A stretch of DNA of 64,000 bases from Streptomyces agglomeratus (GCF_001746415.1 NZ_MEHJ01000001.1:5710501-5774500), one strand, 5' to 3'; positions 43,432 through 52,895 are shown, counted from the stretch's first letter. Notes: generated by a model not told the origin, from the letters alone. Program-made: numbers and translations.

Positions 43432-43989
43432 TCAGTGGTGGTACTGGTGGACCACCGCATGGCCCTTGCCGCGGCCGATCATCCACTTGTTGACCGGTGT
43501 GGTGATGAGGAAGGCGGCGAAGAGCGCGAAGGCGAGTACGCCCCAGAACATCCCGTCGGTGAGGTGGGCGTCCATCGCGCCCGGCCACAGGGCGAGGACC
43601 CCGTTGTCGATCAGCTCCATCACCGCGATCGAGAGGGTGTCGGCGGCGAGGGCGACCCGGAAGGCGGTCCGGAAGTCCACGCCGGCCTTCAGGACGCCGC
43701 GCAGGGTGAGGGCGTAACCGAAGAAGAACGCCAGCACGATCGCCAGGATCATCGTCTGCGCGTTGCCCCAGCCGAGCGCGGTGCCGATGACCATGCCGAG
43801 CACCTCGCCGATGGCGCAGCCGGTGAGGCAGTGGAGGGTGGCCCGGGCGGCCATGGCCCAGCTGACCTTGCCGGAGGTGCTGTGGGCGCTGTGCGTGCCG
43901 TGATGGGCGTGATCTCCGTGGCGGCTCGCGTGATCCGCCTGGTTCTCATGGCTGTGGTGCGTGTCGTGCGCGTGCGGTTCGTGCTGCAT
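43432..43989 (-). CDS. DUF4396-type membrane protein with His-rich N-terminus
   Basis: The 185-residue protein starts with a stretch rich in His (about 11 in the first 36 residues, e.g. HAHHGTHSAHS), then four membrane helices (~45-70, ~75-95, ~105-130, ~145-170). The DUF4396 family is often seen near metal genes. The His-rich head could bind copper, nickel or zinc, and a palindrome typical of CsoR-type metal sensors lies 50 bp upstream. A role in copper handling is an inference. Confidence 0.82.
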   Translation of the reverse strand: MQHEPHAHDTHHSHENQADHASRHGDHAHHGTHSAHSTSGKVSWAMAARATLHCLTGCAIGEVLGMVIGTALGWGNAQTMILAIVLAFFFGYALTLRGVLKAGVDFRTAFRVALAADTLSIAVMELIDNGVLALWPGAMDAHLTDGMFWGVLAFALFAAFLITTPVNKWMIGRGKGHAVVHQYHH

Positions 43990-44038
43990 GGTGTGCCCCC
44001 AGGGTCAGGTAGAGGTTCCTGCCGACACGACAGAACCT

Positions 44039-44055
44039 ATACCCCCCTGGGGTAT
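44039..44055 (-). promoter_or_regulatory. Candidate CsoR-type copper operator
   Basis: ATACCCC and GGGGTAT form a perfect 7-bp inverted repeat separated by CCT, 50 bp before the His-rich DUF4396 gene. It resembles operators of the CsoR/RcnR sensor family (TACCCC...GGGGTA). Confidence 0.7.
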
Positions 44056-44068
44056 TCATCAATGGGTT

Positions 44069-44953
44069 TCAGCACTCCTGGAAGTCGCGCAGCTCCTTCA
44101 GTCGGGCGACATCGGCCGCATGTCCCTCTTTGCCGCCCGGCGTCTCGATCGTCAGCGGTACGCCCTCGGTCGCCGGGTGCGAGAAGAGCTCGCGGAACGG
44201 CTCCTCGCCGATGTGGCCGGACCCGATGTTCTCGTGACGGTCCTTGTGCGCGCCGACGCCTTCCTTGGAGTCGTTGGCGTGGATCAGCTTGAGCCGGCCC
44301 TCGCCGACCGTGTCGACGAGCAGGTCCAGGGTCTGCTTCATCCCGCCGGGCCCCGCGAGGTCGTGTCCCGCCGCGTAGATGTGGCAGGTGTCGAGGCAGA
44401 CGCCCAGCTTGGGGTGGGCGTCGAGCGCCTCGAAGTACGGGCCGAAGTCCCAGGTGCGCGAGCACAGCGAAGAGCCCTGTCCCGCGGTGGACTCCAGCAG
44501 CAGGAACGGGTCGTCGTCGTGCGTCAGCTCGTCGAGGAGGGGCAGCAGGTGGGCGCGTACCTGGGCGAGTGCCTCGGAACGCGGCCGGCCGCCGGTCGCG
44601 GAGCCGGTGTGCACCACCACGCCCAGGGCGCCGATCGCACGGCCCCGGCGCAGCGAGTGCCGCAGCGACTCCACGGACTTCTCGACGGTCGCCTCGGTGT
44701 GCGAGCCGAAGTTGATCAGGTACGGGGCATGGACGTACGCCGGTATGCGTTCGGCGGCGCAGGCCGCGCGGAACAGTTCGTCCTGCGCCGGGTTGCCGGT
44801 GGGGGTCGCCCAGCCGCGTGGGTTGGCCACGAAGACCTGAACGGCCTCGGCGCCCATGTCACGGGCGTACGCGAGACCGGTCGTGGCGAGGCCGCCGGCC
44901 ACGGGAATGTGGCCGCCGACGGGGTTGCGGGAGGGGAAAGGTGCGTTGCTCAT
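44069..44953 (-). CDS. nfo: Deoxyribonuclease IV (AP endonuclease IV)
   Basis: The 294-residue TIM-barrel enzyme cuts DNA 5' to abasic sites in base excision repair. Zinc-ligand regions are visible: YVHAPYLINFGSH, LLLESTAGQGSSL, the signature GVCLDTCHIYAAGHD, and IHANDSKEGVGAHKDRHENIG. ATG 44953 is used; a TTG at 44962 in frame is possible. No clear Shine-Dalgarno sequence precedes it. It lies downstream of the PASTA kinase on the same strand. Confidence 0.93.
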   Translation of the reverse strand: MSNAPFPSRNPVGGHIPVAGGLATTGLAYARDMGAEAVQVFVANPRGWATPTGNPAQDELFRAACAAERIPAYVHAPYLINFGSHTEATVEKSVESLRHSLRRGRAIGALGVVVHTGSATGGRPRSEALAQVRAHLLPLLDELTHDDDPFLLLESTAGQGSSLCSRTWDFGPYFEALDAHPKLGVCLDTCHIYAAGHDLAGPGGMKQTLDLLVDTVGEGRLKLIHANDSKEGVGAHKDRHENIGSGHIGEEPFRELFSHPATEGVPLTIETPGGKEGHAADVARLKELRDFQEC

Positions 44954-45079
44954 CGCCGTCAAGGATGCCAGGGCCGCCGGGCGGCCCTGGCCAGTGCCTC
45001 CGGACCTCTCCCAGGCCCTTCCGGACCTTCCGGGGCCGGGGGAAGGGCTTTCTCCGGGCCGGCGGTCCGGGACGCCGGC

Positions 45080-47041
45080 CTACAGGCCGCCCTTGGTCCT
45101 GATGGTGATCGTGCTGCCCTCCGGGGCTTCTTCGCCGTCCCCGGCGGACTGGCTCGCGACCTCGTCGCTGAAGGACAGGAACGGACGGTCGACCTCGACC
45201 TCGAAGCCCGCGTCCTGGAGCGTGCTCTTCGCGTCGTCGACGTTGTCACCGACCACGTCCGGTACCGGGACCATGCGCGGCCCCTTGGAGACGGTGAGCG
45301 TGACGGTGTCGCCCTTGGCGAGCTCCGCCCCCTCGGCCGGCGACTGCCGGGCGACGGATCCGGCTTCCTCGGGCGAGTTCACACGCCCGGCCGCGACCTT
45401 CACCATGAACCCGGCCTCCTCCAGCTCGGAGGTGGCGTCCGGCACGCTCTCACCGGTCACGTCGGGCACCTCCACACGGGAGCCCTTGCTCACCACCATG
45501 GCGATCGCGGAGTCCGGGTGCCGCTCGGTCCCGGCGCGCGGGTCCGTACTGATGACCGAGCCCTGCGGGACCTCGTCGCTGAACGCCCTGGTGACGATGC
45601 CGGCGGCCAGACCGGTCTTCTTGAGCTCACCCTTGGCCCTGGCCAGCGGCAGGCCCTCGACGTCGGGGACCTTCACCGTCTCGGGGCCGCGCGAGACGAC
45701 CAGCGTGACGGAGCCGTTGTCGCGGATGCGGGCGCGGGAGGCCGGGTCGCTGTTCATGACGGTGCCGCGGTCGTAGGTCTCGCTGTACTCGCGCTTCACC
45801 TTCTTCACGTCCAGACCGGCGGCGGACAGCCGCTTCGCGGCCTCCTTCTCGGTCTGCCCGAGCAGCGACGGGACGCGGGTGAACTGCCCCGCGTTGATGT
45901 ACCAGACACCCGCGCCGACCCCGAAAACGAGCAGGACGGCGGCGACGGTCGCGAGCACGCCGCGCCGGGGTGCGAGGGCGCGTCCCGCCGCCGCCCGGGT
46001 GCGCCGGGGGGCCGCCGGCCCGGCCGGGGCCATCTGGAGGCGGCTGGTGCGGTTGAGCGGCTCGTCGTGGCCGGCGCCGGCGTTCGTACCGGCGTGCGTG
46101 GTGCCGAGGGCGCGCGGGATGACGCTCGTACGGTCCTCGGCGCCGTGGTGCGTCACCTCGGCGCGGCCCCGCGGCGGCATCGCGTCGAGCTGTTCGTCAC
46201 TGAGCGCGGCACGCGCTTCCCTGGCCTGCGCGAGCAGGGCCACGGCGTCGTACGGACGGATCGCCGGGTTGCGCGCGGTGGCGCCCGCGACGAGCTCGTC
46301 CAGCTCGACGGAGAGGCCCGGTACGGCGGCGGAGGGGGCGGGCACGTCCTCGTGGAGGTGCTGGTAGAGCACCTGCGCGGGGGTGCCGCCGGTGTGCGGC
46401 TTGGCGCCGGTCAGCATCTCGTACAGCACCACACCGCACGCGTAGACGTCGGCGCGGGTGTCGGCCGTGCCGTGCTCTATCTGCTCGGGCGCGAGGTAGG
46501 ACACGGTGCCGAGGACGGAGCCGGTCGTGCTGGTGACGGTGTCCACGGCCCGTACGAGACCGAAGTCGGCGACCTTGACGCGGCCGTCGTCCCCTATCAG
46601 GACGTTCTCCGGCTTCATGTCCCGGTGCACGAACCCGGCACGGTGCGCGGCGCCGAGCGCCGCCAGCACGGGCTCCAGGATGTCCAGGGCGGCGCGGGGC
46701 TGGAGAGCGCCGCGCTCGCGCAGCACGTCGCGCAGCGTGCAGCCGGCGATGTACTCCATGGCGAGGTAGACGTACGGCCCGTCCGTCCCCTGGTCGAAGA
46801 CGCCGACGACGTTGGGGTGCGCGAGGCGGGCGACCGACTTGGCCTCGCGGATGAACCGGTCCACGAAGGAGGCGTCCGCGGCGAGGGACGGGTGCATCAC
46901 CTTGAGGGCGAGCACCCGGTCGAGGCGGGTGTCGACGGCCCGGTAGACCGTGGCCATGCCGCCGACGGCGATGCGCGCGTCGATGCGGTAGCGGCCGTCG
47001 AGCACGTGCCCGACGAGCGGGTCCTGAAGGGTCGTATCCAC
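45080..47041 (-). CDS. PASTA-domain Ser/Thr protein kinase, PknB-like
   Basis: The 653-residue protein has a kinase domain (~17-280) with the Gly-rich loop AVGGMATV, catalytic K47, HRDMKPENVL and DFGLVRA. A disordered linker and one membrane helix (~365-386) follow, then four PASTA repeats (beginning RVPSLLGQ, KVPDVEGLP, EVPDVTGES, PVPDVVGDN) to the C-terminus outside the cell. PASTA domains sense muropeptides or lipid II, and PknB-type kinases adjust growth and division. It starts at GTG 47041. An Rv2175c-like protein, a substrate type of such kinases in mycobacteria, is coded at 52896. Confidence 0.95.
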   Translation of the reverse strand: MDTTLQDPLVGHVLDGRYRIDARIAVGGMATVYRAVDTRLDRVLALKVMHPSLAADASFVDRFIREAKSVARLAHPNVVGVFDQGTDGPYVYLAMEYIAGCTLRDVLRERGALQPRAALDILEPVLAALGAAHRAGFVHRDMKPENVLIGDDGRVKVADFGLVRAVDTVTSTTGSVLGTVSYLAPEQIEHGTADTRADVYACGVVLYEMLTGAKPHTGGTPAQVLYQHLHEDVPAPSAAVPGLSVELDELVAGATARNPAIRPYDAVALLAQAREARAALSDEQLDAMPPRGRAEVTHHGAEDRTSVIPRALGTTHAGTNAGAGHDEPLNRTSRLQMAPAGPAAPRRTRAAAGRALAPRRGVLATVAAVLLVFGVGAGVWYINAGQFTRVPSLLGQTEKEAAKRLSAAGLDVKKVKREYSETYDRGTVMNSDPASRARIRDNGSVTLVVSRGPETVKVPDVEGLPLARAKGELKKTGLAAGIVTRAFSDEVPQGSVISTDPRAGTERHPDSAIAMVVSKGSRVEVPDVTGESVPDATSELEEAGFMVKVAAGRVNSPEEAGSVARQSPAEGAELAKGDTVTLTVSKGPRMVPVPDVVGDNVDDAKSTLQDAGFEVEVDRPFLSFSDEVASQSAGDGEEAPEGSTITIRTKGGL

Positions 47042-47242
47042 GGGGCGAGTCTACGAGCCGCCGCTGACACCCCTGCCGCCCCGGACGGGGCCGGGGCGGT
47101 ATTGCAGCGGAGCTGTGACAGCCGGCGGGACGTCGCCGGGCCGGCGGCGGCCCCCCTGCGCGGCGGACGCGCGGGGGGGGTGCCTCTATGGGTTTCGTCA
47201 ACCCTGTCGTGCCGGGTTTGAGTTAATTCGTCGGGGTGGGGT

Positions 47243-48460
47243 TCATGCGGCGAGGGCGGCGGTCCTGGGCTCGCGAGGTTCGTAGAAGGTGCCGTCGCGG
47301 AGCATGGCGAACAGGACGCTGATGCGTTGGCGGGCGAGGCGGAGGAGGGCCTGGGTGTGGGTCTTTCCGCGGGCTCGCTGGCGGTCGTAGTAGTTGCGGG
47401 AGGCGGGATCGGCGTTCATGCAGGCGAAGGCGGAGAGGAACATGGCGCGTTTGAGCTGCCGGTTTCCGCCTCGGGGCGCGTGTTCGCCGTGGATCGAGGT
47501 CCCCGACGACTTCGTGGCCGGGGCGAGGCCGGCGTAGGAGGCGAGGTGGGCGGCGGAGGGGAAGCTGGTGCCGTCGCCGACGGTGACCAGCAGGACTGCG
47601 GCGGTCCTGACGCCGACGCCGGGCATCGAGGTCAGGACCGGGGAAAGAGGGTGTGCCTCCAGCAGGGCGTTGATCTGGGCTTCCAGGGCCCGGCGCTGTT
47701 CGTGGACGGCCGCGAGGGAGCGGGCCAGGGACGGGATCACGATGTCGAGGGTGCCGGTCCCGGGCACGACCACGGTCTGTTCGTCGAGGGCGTCGAAGAC
47801 GTCGTCGATCAGCCGGGCTGCCATGCGCGGGGCCTTGGGCCGGATGACCTCGACGAGTCTGCGGCGGCCGGCCTTGCGCAGCGCGGCCGGGGAACCGTGA
47901 CGCTCCAGGAGCCAGGTGACGGCCTGGTGGTCGAGGCGGGGGCCCAGGACGCGCTCCAGGCTGGGGTGGAACTGGGTGAGCAGGCCGCGTATCCGGTTGG
48001 ACGTGCGGGTGGCCTCGGCGGCGAGGTCCTGGTCGAAGCCGACGAGCACGGTCAGCTCGGCGGTGATCTCGTCGGTGAGTTCGAGCGAGCGCAGGGTGTG
48101 CGGCATGGTGCGGGCCGCGTCCGCGATGACCGCGGCGTCCTTCGCGTCGGTCTTGGCCTCACCCGGGTAGAGATCGGCGATCCGTCGCATCGCCAGTCCG
48201 GGCAGGTAGGCGACCTTGCAGCCGGCGTCGCGGGCAACCGTGAGCGGGAGGGCGCCGATGGAAGCGGGCTGGTCCACGATCACCAGCACGGTGCCGAACT
48301 TCGCGATCAGTTTGTCGAAAACCGCTCGCAGTTTCGGCTCACTGTTGGGCATGGCCTTGTCGAAGACCTTCTTGCCGACCGGGGTGAGCCCGTACCCGTG
48401 GTGGGCGCTCTTGCCGACGTCCATGCCAAGGAAGACGCCCACGTTGCCGGTGTCGAACAT
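47243..48460 (-). CDS. IS110-family transposase (DEDD recombinase)
   Basis: The 405-residue recombinase has an N-terminal DEDD RuvC-like domain (GVFLGMDVGKSAHHG, VLVIVDQPASIG, EAKTDAKDAAVIAD) and a C-terminal Transposase_20 domain (MPGVGVRTAAVLL, FPSAAHLASYAGLAP, SSGTSIHGEHAPRGG, which includes the Ser-rich catalytic stretch). IS110 recombinases act with a bridge RNA coded in the element's non-coding end. ATG 48460 is chosen with GGAGGGGTGAG before it. The reading frame looks intact, so the element may be active. Confidence 0.93.
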   Translation of the reverse strand: MFDTGNVGVFLGMDVGKSAHHGYGLTPVGKKVFDKAMPNSEPKLRAVFDKLIAKFGTVLVIVDQPASIGALPLTVARDAGCKVAYLPGLAMRRIADLYPGEAKTDAKDAAVIADAARTMPHTLRSLELTDEITAELTVLVGFDQDLAAEATRTSNRIRGLLTQFHPSLERVLGPRLDHQAVTWLLERHGSPAALRKAGRRRLVEVIRPKAPRMAARLIDDVFDALDEQTVVVPGTGTLDIVIPSLARSLAAVHEQRRALEAQINALLEAHPLSPVLTSMPGVGVRTAAVLLVTVGDGTSFPSAAHLASYAGLAPATKSSGTSIHGEHAPRGGNRQLKRAMFLSAFACMNADPASRNYYDRQRARGKTHTQALLRLARQRISVLFAMLRDGTFYEPREPRTAALAA

Positions 48461-48720
48461 CTCACCCCTCCAAGGGAGTTGACTCTGCCTGGCCTCGGCT
48501 TCGGTGTCGTACGCGCGCATCCACGTTATGCAGACCTGCCGCCCGCGAGCTGTCCGGCATTGCGCCGGACCGGGTGGTGGCCGGACCTCTCATCAGCGTC
48601 TCCGACGGCACCTCCCAGGCCCGGTGACACCACCCCCCAGGTCATCCGTTCGACAGGGGGACACAGTCATGCCGGGCCCGGAGGCCAGCGGCCCTCTTGC
48701 AGGACCGCGAAGAACATAAC
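48461..48720 (-). ncRNA. Candidate IS110 bridge RNA region
   Basis: The 260-base non-coding end upstream of the recombinase fits the place where IS110 elements code their bridge RNA. It can fold a 7-bp hairpin (GTCCGGC 48552-48558 with GCCGGAC 48564-48570) and a long-range pairing (GGGTGGTG 48572-48579 with CACCACCC 48628-48635). The minus strand also reads CATAAC at 48530-48525, which complements the element's own left end GTTATG (48720-48715), as a donor guide would. Boundaries of the RNA are not known. Confidence 0.5.
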
Positions 48721-48778
48721 GGGGGGGGGCGGGCCCGGGGGAGGGGAAACACTCCCGCGCGGCGGCCGGCCGGGCCGG

Positions 48779-49576
<798 letters not shown>

Positions 49577-49777
49577 TCAGCCTCCCTGGACTGCGGTGAG
49601 GACTTCGATGCGGTCGCCGTCGCCGAGCGCGGTGGAATCCCACCGCCCGCGCGGTACGACGGTTTCGTTGAGGGCGGCGGCGACACCGGAAGGGGCCCGG
49701 GTGAGGGTCGCGACGAGCGCGCCCAGCGTCGTACCGGCGGCGACCTCACGGCTCTCGCCGTTCACGGAGACGGTCAT
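49577..49777 (-). CDS. thiS: Sulfur carrier protein ThiS
   Basis: The 66-residue ubiquitin-like protein ends in QGG; the terminal glycine becomes a thiocarboxylate that gives sulfur to ThiG. It begins MTVSVNGESREV and has the compact strand pattern of the family. It overlaps the end of thiO by four bases. The enzyme that loads the sulfur is not next to it; one of the two desulfurases in this window might serve, but that is a guess. Confidence 0.95.
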   Translation of the reverse strand: MTVSVNGESREVAAGTTLGALVATLTRAPSGVAAALNETVVPRGRWDSTALGDGDRIEVLTAVQGG

Positions 49778-50991
49778 ACGGGCTGCTCCTGCGGTACGGA
49801 GGCGGGAGTGGTGGCGGTGGCGGGAGCGGGAGTGGTGGCGGCGGGAGCGGCGGGCGGCGGGAAACGCAGCGGGCTGAAGGGGCGCGCTTCCTCAGGCAGC
49901 TCGCCACCGGCCAGCACGGCGGCCATCGCGTCACCCGTGACGGGCGTGAGCAGCACCCCGTTGCGGTAGTGCCCGGTGGCCAGATGCAGCCCGGGCAGCG
50001 CGGTCGGGCCCAGCAGCGGCGCGTTGTCGGGGGAGCCCGGGCGCAGGCCCGCGCGGGTCTCCGTCAGGGGCAGCTCGGTGATCCCGGGCACCAGCTCGTG
50101 CGCGTCGCGCAGCAGCTCGTACACGCCGCCCGCCGTGACCGTGGTGTCCCAGCCGAGCTCCTCGCTGGTCGCGCCGACGACCAGCTCGCCGTTCTCGCGC
50201 GGCACCAGATAGACGTGACTGCCCCGCACCACCGCACGTACCGTCCGGTGCAGGAAGGGCGCGTACGCGGGCGGCACGGTCAGCCGCAGCACCTGCCCCT
50301 TGACGGGCCGCACCGGCGGCAGCACCTCTTCCGGTACGCCGGCGAGCCTGCCGCTGAGACTGCCGGCCGCCAGCACCACCTGGCCCGCGGCGAGCCGTGT
50401 CCCGTCGGCCAGTACGACTCCGGAGGCCCTTTCCCGTACGACTGAGAGCCTGTCCGCCCAGCCGAGGTGGAAGATCACCCCGGCCCGCTCGCAGGCCGTC
50501 AGCAGGGCGGTGGCGAGCCTCCTCGGATCGACCTGGTGGTCGCCGTCCACCCGCAGGCCCCCGCGCACGCCCGGCGCGAGCATCGGCTCCAGGCGGCGGC
50601 ATTCGCGTCCCGTGAGCCACTCCGATTCCAGACCGGAGCGGCGCTGGAGTGCGTGGAGTTCGCGCAGGTGGGCGCGGTCGTCCGTGTCGAGGGCTACGGC
50701 GAGCGTGCCGCACGAGCGGTAGCCGGTGTCCAGCCCGCTCGCCGCCTCCAGCTCCGCCACGAACGCCGGATAGCGCTCGGCGGACGCGAGGTTCAGGCCG
50801 AGCAGCGTCTCCTCGCCGTAGTGCAGCTCGGTGACCGCGGCGAGCATTCCGGCCGCTACCCGGGCGGCCCCGCCGCCCGGCTCGGGATCCGTCACGGCGA
50901 CGCGCAGCCCCCGCTGCGCGGCGCGCCAGGCCGTGACCAGGCCGATGATTCCGCCCCCGATGACAAGGACGTCTGACGATGTACGCGACAT
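49774..50991 (-). CDS. thiO: Glycine oxidase ThiO
   Basis: ThiO (405 residues) is a FAD enzyme that oxidises glycine to the imine used by ThiG. It has the dinucleotide motif VLVIGGGIIGLVTAW at the N-terminus, GGLRVDGDHQVDPRRL and the C-terminal FAD loop LHLATGHYRNGVLLTP. The last ~35 residues are a Pro/Ala/Thr-rich tail not usual for ThiO. ATG 50989-50991 is the start; the upstream reading runs through the TPP riboswitch. Confidence 0.93.
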   Translation of the reverse strand: MSRTSSDVLVIGGGIIGLVTAWRAAQRGLRVAVTDPEPGGGAARVAAGMLAAVTELHYGEETLLGLNLASAERYPAFVAELEAASGLDTGYRSCGTLAVALDTDDRAHLRELHALQRRSGLESEWLTGRECRRLEPMLAPGVRGGLRVDGDHQVDPRRLATALLTACERAGVIFHLGWADRLSVVRERASGVVLADGTRLAAGQVVLAAGSLSGRLAGVPEEVLPPVRPVKGQVLRLTVPPAYAPFLHRTVRAVVRGSHVYLVPRENGELVVGATSEELGWDTTVTAGGVYELLRDAHELVPGITELPLTETRAGLRPGSPDNAPLLGPTALPGLHLATGHYRNGVLLTPVTGDAMAAVLAGGELPEEARPFSPLRFPPPAAPAATTPAPATATTPASVPQEQPV

Positions 50992-51001
50992 GGGCGTCCA
51001 G

Positions 51002-51093
51002 CCCCTCCCTTCGCCGGCATGACCCGGATCAGGTTCGTACGGTCGGAGGCCGCCCAGCCTCCCTCTCAGCCCGGTACGCCCGGACTCCCGCGA
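51002..51093 (-). promoter_or_regulatory. TPP riboswitch (THI element)
   Basis: Read on the minus strand the leader contains GGGAGTCCGGG, CGGGCTGAGAGGG, GACCGTACGAACCTGATCC and GGGTCATGCCGGCGAAGG, the conserved THI-box blocks in order. It ends about 10 bases before the thiO start, so thiamine pyrophosphate would shut off thiO-thiS-thiG, probably by hiding the ribosome-binding site (GGGAGGGGC). Confidence 0.95.
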
Positions 51094-51194
51094 GTTGTTT
51101 TCCTGCTGGGGGTCCCGGGGGAGTCCCCCGGAAGGCAGCAGTACGGTGGCCACCCTAACGCCCGGCCCCCACGCGCTGTAAGGGAGCAACTCCA

Positions 51195-51545
51195 GTGGCC
51201 CGTTCGCTCGACGGACTCGTCCTCGCACCGGTCGCCGACCAGGCACCGGGTCAGGTGGGTACGCGGACCCGCTTCACCTACCACGAGCAGGACGGCCGGA
51301 TCTGGGCCGAGTACGCGGGCGGCGACGTCGTACGCGGCCACCTCGTCGGCACCCGCGCGGGTGACGCGCTCGACTTCCGGTACGTACAGCTCAAGCACGA
51401 CGGAACCACCTCCTCCGGTCACTGCGCGTCGACCGTCGTCGGCCTGCCGGACGGGCGCGTACGGCTGGAGGAGTCCTGGTCCTGGGAGTCCCAGGAGGGC
51501 AGCGGGACGAGCGTCGTCGAGGAGCTCCCGGCGGGCTCCCTGTGA
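51195..51545 (+). CDS. Small beta-barrel hypothetical protein
   Basis: The 116-residue protein resembles a widespread family of small beta-rich proteins sometimes mislabelled N-acetylglutamate synthase; the landmarks are YHEQDGRIWAEYAGGDVVRGHLVG, DFRYVQL and GRVRLEESWSWES. There is no acetyltransferase motif, so I do not assign that activity. It starts at GTG 51195. It is divergent from the TPP-controlled thi operon. Confidence 0.75.
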   Translation: MARSLDGLVLAPVADQAPGQVGTRTRFTYHEQDGRIWAEYAGGDVVRGHLVGTRAGDALDFRYVQLKHDGTTSSGHCASTVVGLPDGRVRLEESWSWESQEGSGTSVVEELPAGSL

Positions 51546-51612
51546 CGGTGTGTCAGAGATCTCCTCTCCGTGGCCTTGAGGACGGCGGGACGCGCCGTCC
51601 TAGAGTGACCGG

Positions 51613-52827
51613 GTGAGCGACCAGAGTCAGACAGAGCGGCGCGTCGTCATCGTCGGCGCGGGAATGGCCGGCGTGCAGACCGCCGTGGCCCTGCGCGAGC
51701 AGGGCTGGAGCGGCTCCGTCACGCTGATCGGCGCCGAGCCGCATCAGCCGTACGACAGGCCGCCCCTGTCCAAGGCGGTACTGCTCGGCAACGCCGAGGG
51801 GTCGGCCTTCGACGTCGACTTCGAGGCGCTGGGCGTCGAGCTGCACCTCGGGCGCGAAGTGACGGGCGTGCGCCCCGGGGCGCACGAGATCGACACCCCC
51901 TCGGGCCCGGTCCCGTACGACGTGCTGGTCGTCGCCACGGGGGCGCTGCCGGTCACCCTGCCCGGCAGCGAGGGGGTCCAGGGCGTTCACCTGCTGCGCA
52001 CCCTCGACGACGCCGCCCGGCTGCGGCCCGTCCTGGACCGCAAGCACGACATCGTGGTCGTCGGCGCGGGCTGGATCGGCGCGGAGTTCACCACGGCCGC
52101 CCGCGAGGCGGGCTGCGTAGTGACCGTCGTCGAGGCGGCCGACCGGCCGTTCGCGGGCACCATGCCCGCCGAGGTCGCCGCCCCCATGGCCGGCTGGTAC
52201 GCCGAGAGCGGCGCCGAACTGCTCACCGGCGCGCGCGTCGCAAGCGTCGAGCCCGGCACGGTCGTCCTCGCCGACGGCCGGCGGATCGCCGCCGGCGCGG
52301 TGGTCGTCGGCATCGGCGCCCGGCCCGCAACGGCCTGGCTGGACGGCTCCGGCATCGCACTGGGCCCCGACGGGTCCGTCACCGCCGACTCGCACCTGCG
52401 CACCTCGCAGCCGGACGTGTACGCCGTCGGGGACTGCGCGTCCTTCCCGTCCGCCCGCTACGGCGAACGCCTGCTGGTGCACCACTGGGACAACGCGCTC
52501 CAGGGGCCGCACGCGGTCGCGGCCAACATCCTGGGCGGGGCACCGCAGGACTACGACCCCGTCCCGTACTTCTGGTCCGAGCAGTTCGGCCGCTTCGTGC
52601 AGTACGCCGGTCACCACGCCCACGCCGACACGACGGTGTGGCGCGGCGACCCGGCCGACGCCGCCTGGTCGGTGTGCTGGCTGCGCGACGGGGCGCTCGT
52701 CGCGCTGCTCACCGTGGCGCGTCCGCGCGACCTCGCGCAGGGCCGCAGGCTCATCGCGTCGGGTGCGCTCCTGGACCCGGACCGCGTCGCCGATCCGTCC
52801 GTCCCGCTCAAGTCCGCCACCCTTTAG
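51613..52827 (+). CDS. FAD-dependent ferredoxin reductase-type oxidoreductase
   Basis: The 404-residue protein has two Rossmann motifs, VVIVGAGMAGVQTAV for FAD and IVVVGAGWIGAEFTT for NAD(P)H, and the reductase C-terminus (VYAVGDCASFPS, LLVHHWDNALQ). It resembles rubredoxin or ferredoxin reductases of oxygenase systems. No oxygenase or ferredoxin gene lies next to it, so the partner is unknown. It starts at GTG 51613. Confidence 0.92.
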   Translation: MSDQSQTERRVVIVGAGMAGVQTAVALREQGWSGSVTLIGAEPHQPYDRPPLSKAVLLGNAEGSAFDVDFEALGVELHLGREVTGVRPGAHEIDTPSGPVPYDVLVVATGALPVTLPGSEGVQGVHLLRTLDDAARLRPVLDRKHDIVVVGAGWIGAEFTTAAREAGCVVTVVEAADRPFAGTMPAEVAAPMAGWYAESGAELLTGARVASVEPGTVVLADGRRIAAGAVVVGIGARPATAWLDGSGIALGPDGSVTADSHLRTSQPDVYAVGDCASFPSARYGERLLVHHWDNALQGPHAVAANILGGAPQDYDPVPYFWSEQFGRFVQYAGHHAHADTTVWRGDPADAAWSVCWLRDGALVALLTVARPRDLAQGRRLIASGALLDPDRVADPSVPLKSATL

Positions 52828-52895
52828 GCGGGCACCGCGGCCCGTACGGCAGGCCCCGACTACCGACTGTCAGTCCCAGATGGCACGCTTGTCCC

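Larger units (their letters stand above)
47181..48720 (-). mobile_element. IS110-family insertion element
   Basis: An element of about 1.54 kb holds one recombinase gene and a long non-coding end upstream of it, typical of IS110 elements, which usually lack terminal inverted repeats. Both edges abut G tracts on the plus strand (8 G before 47181 and 9 G from 48721), so I infer insertion into a G-rich spacer between the PASTA kinase and thiG. The exact ends are estimated to within a few tens of bases. No target duplication can be shown because of the G runs. Confidence 0.75.

Noticed and set aside
43961..47221. A 1086-codon plus-strand frame across nfo and the PASTA kinase
   Set aside because: It is opposite two well-supported genes, crosses their intergenic region and has no recognisable domain. 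Its length reflects few stop codons in high-GC DNA.
48721..48770. G-rich low-complexity stretch as a possible coding repeat or G-quadruplex element
   Set aside because: It is best explained as spacer sequence at the IS insertion site; a G-quadruplex role cannot be supported from sequence alone.
51195..51545. N-acetylglutamate synthase
   Set aside because: This label is often attached to similar proteins, but there is no GNAT motif and the sequence looks like a small beta-barrel.
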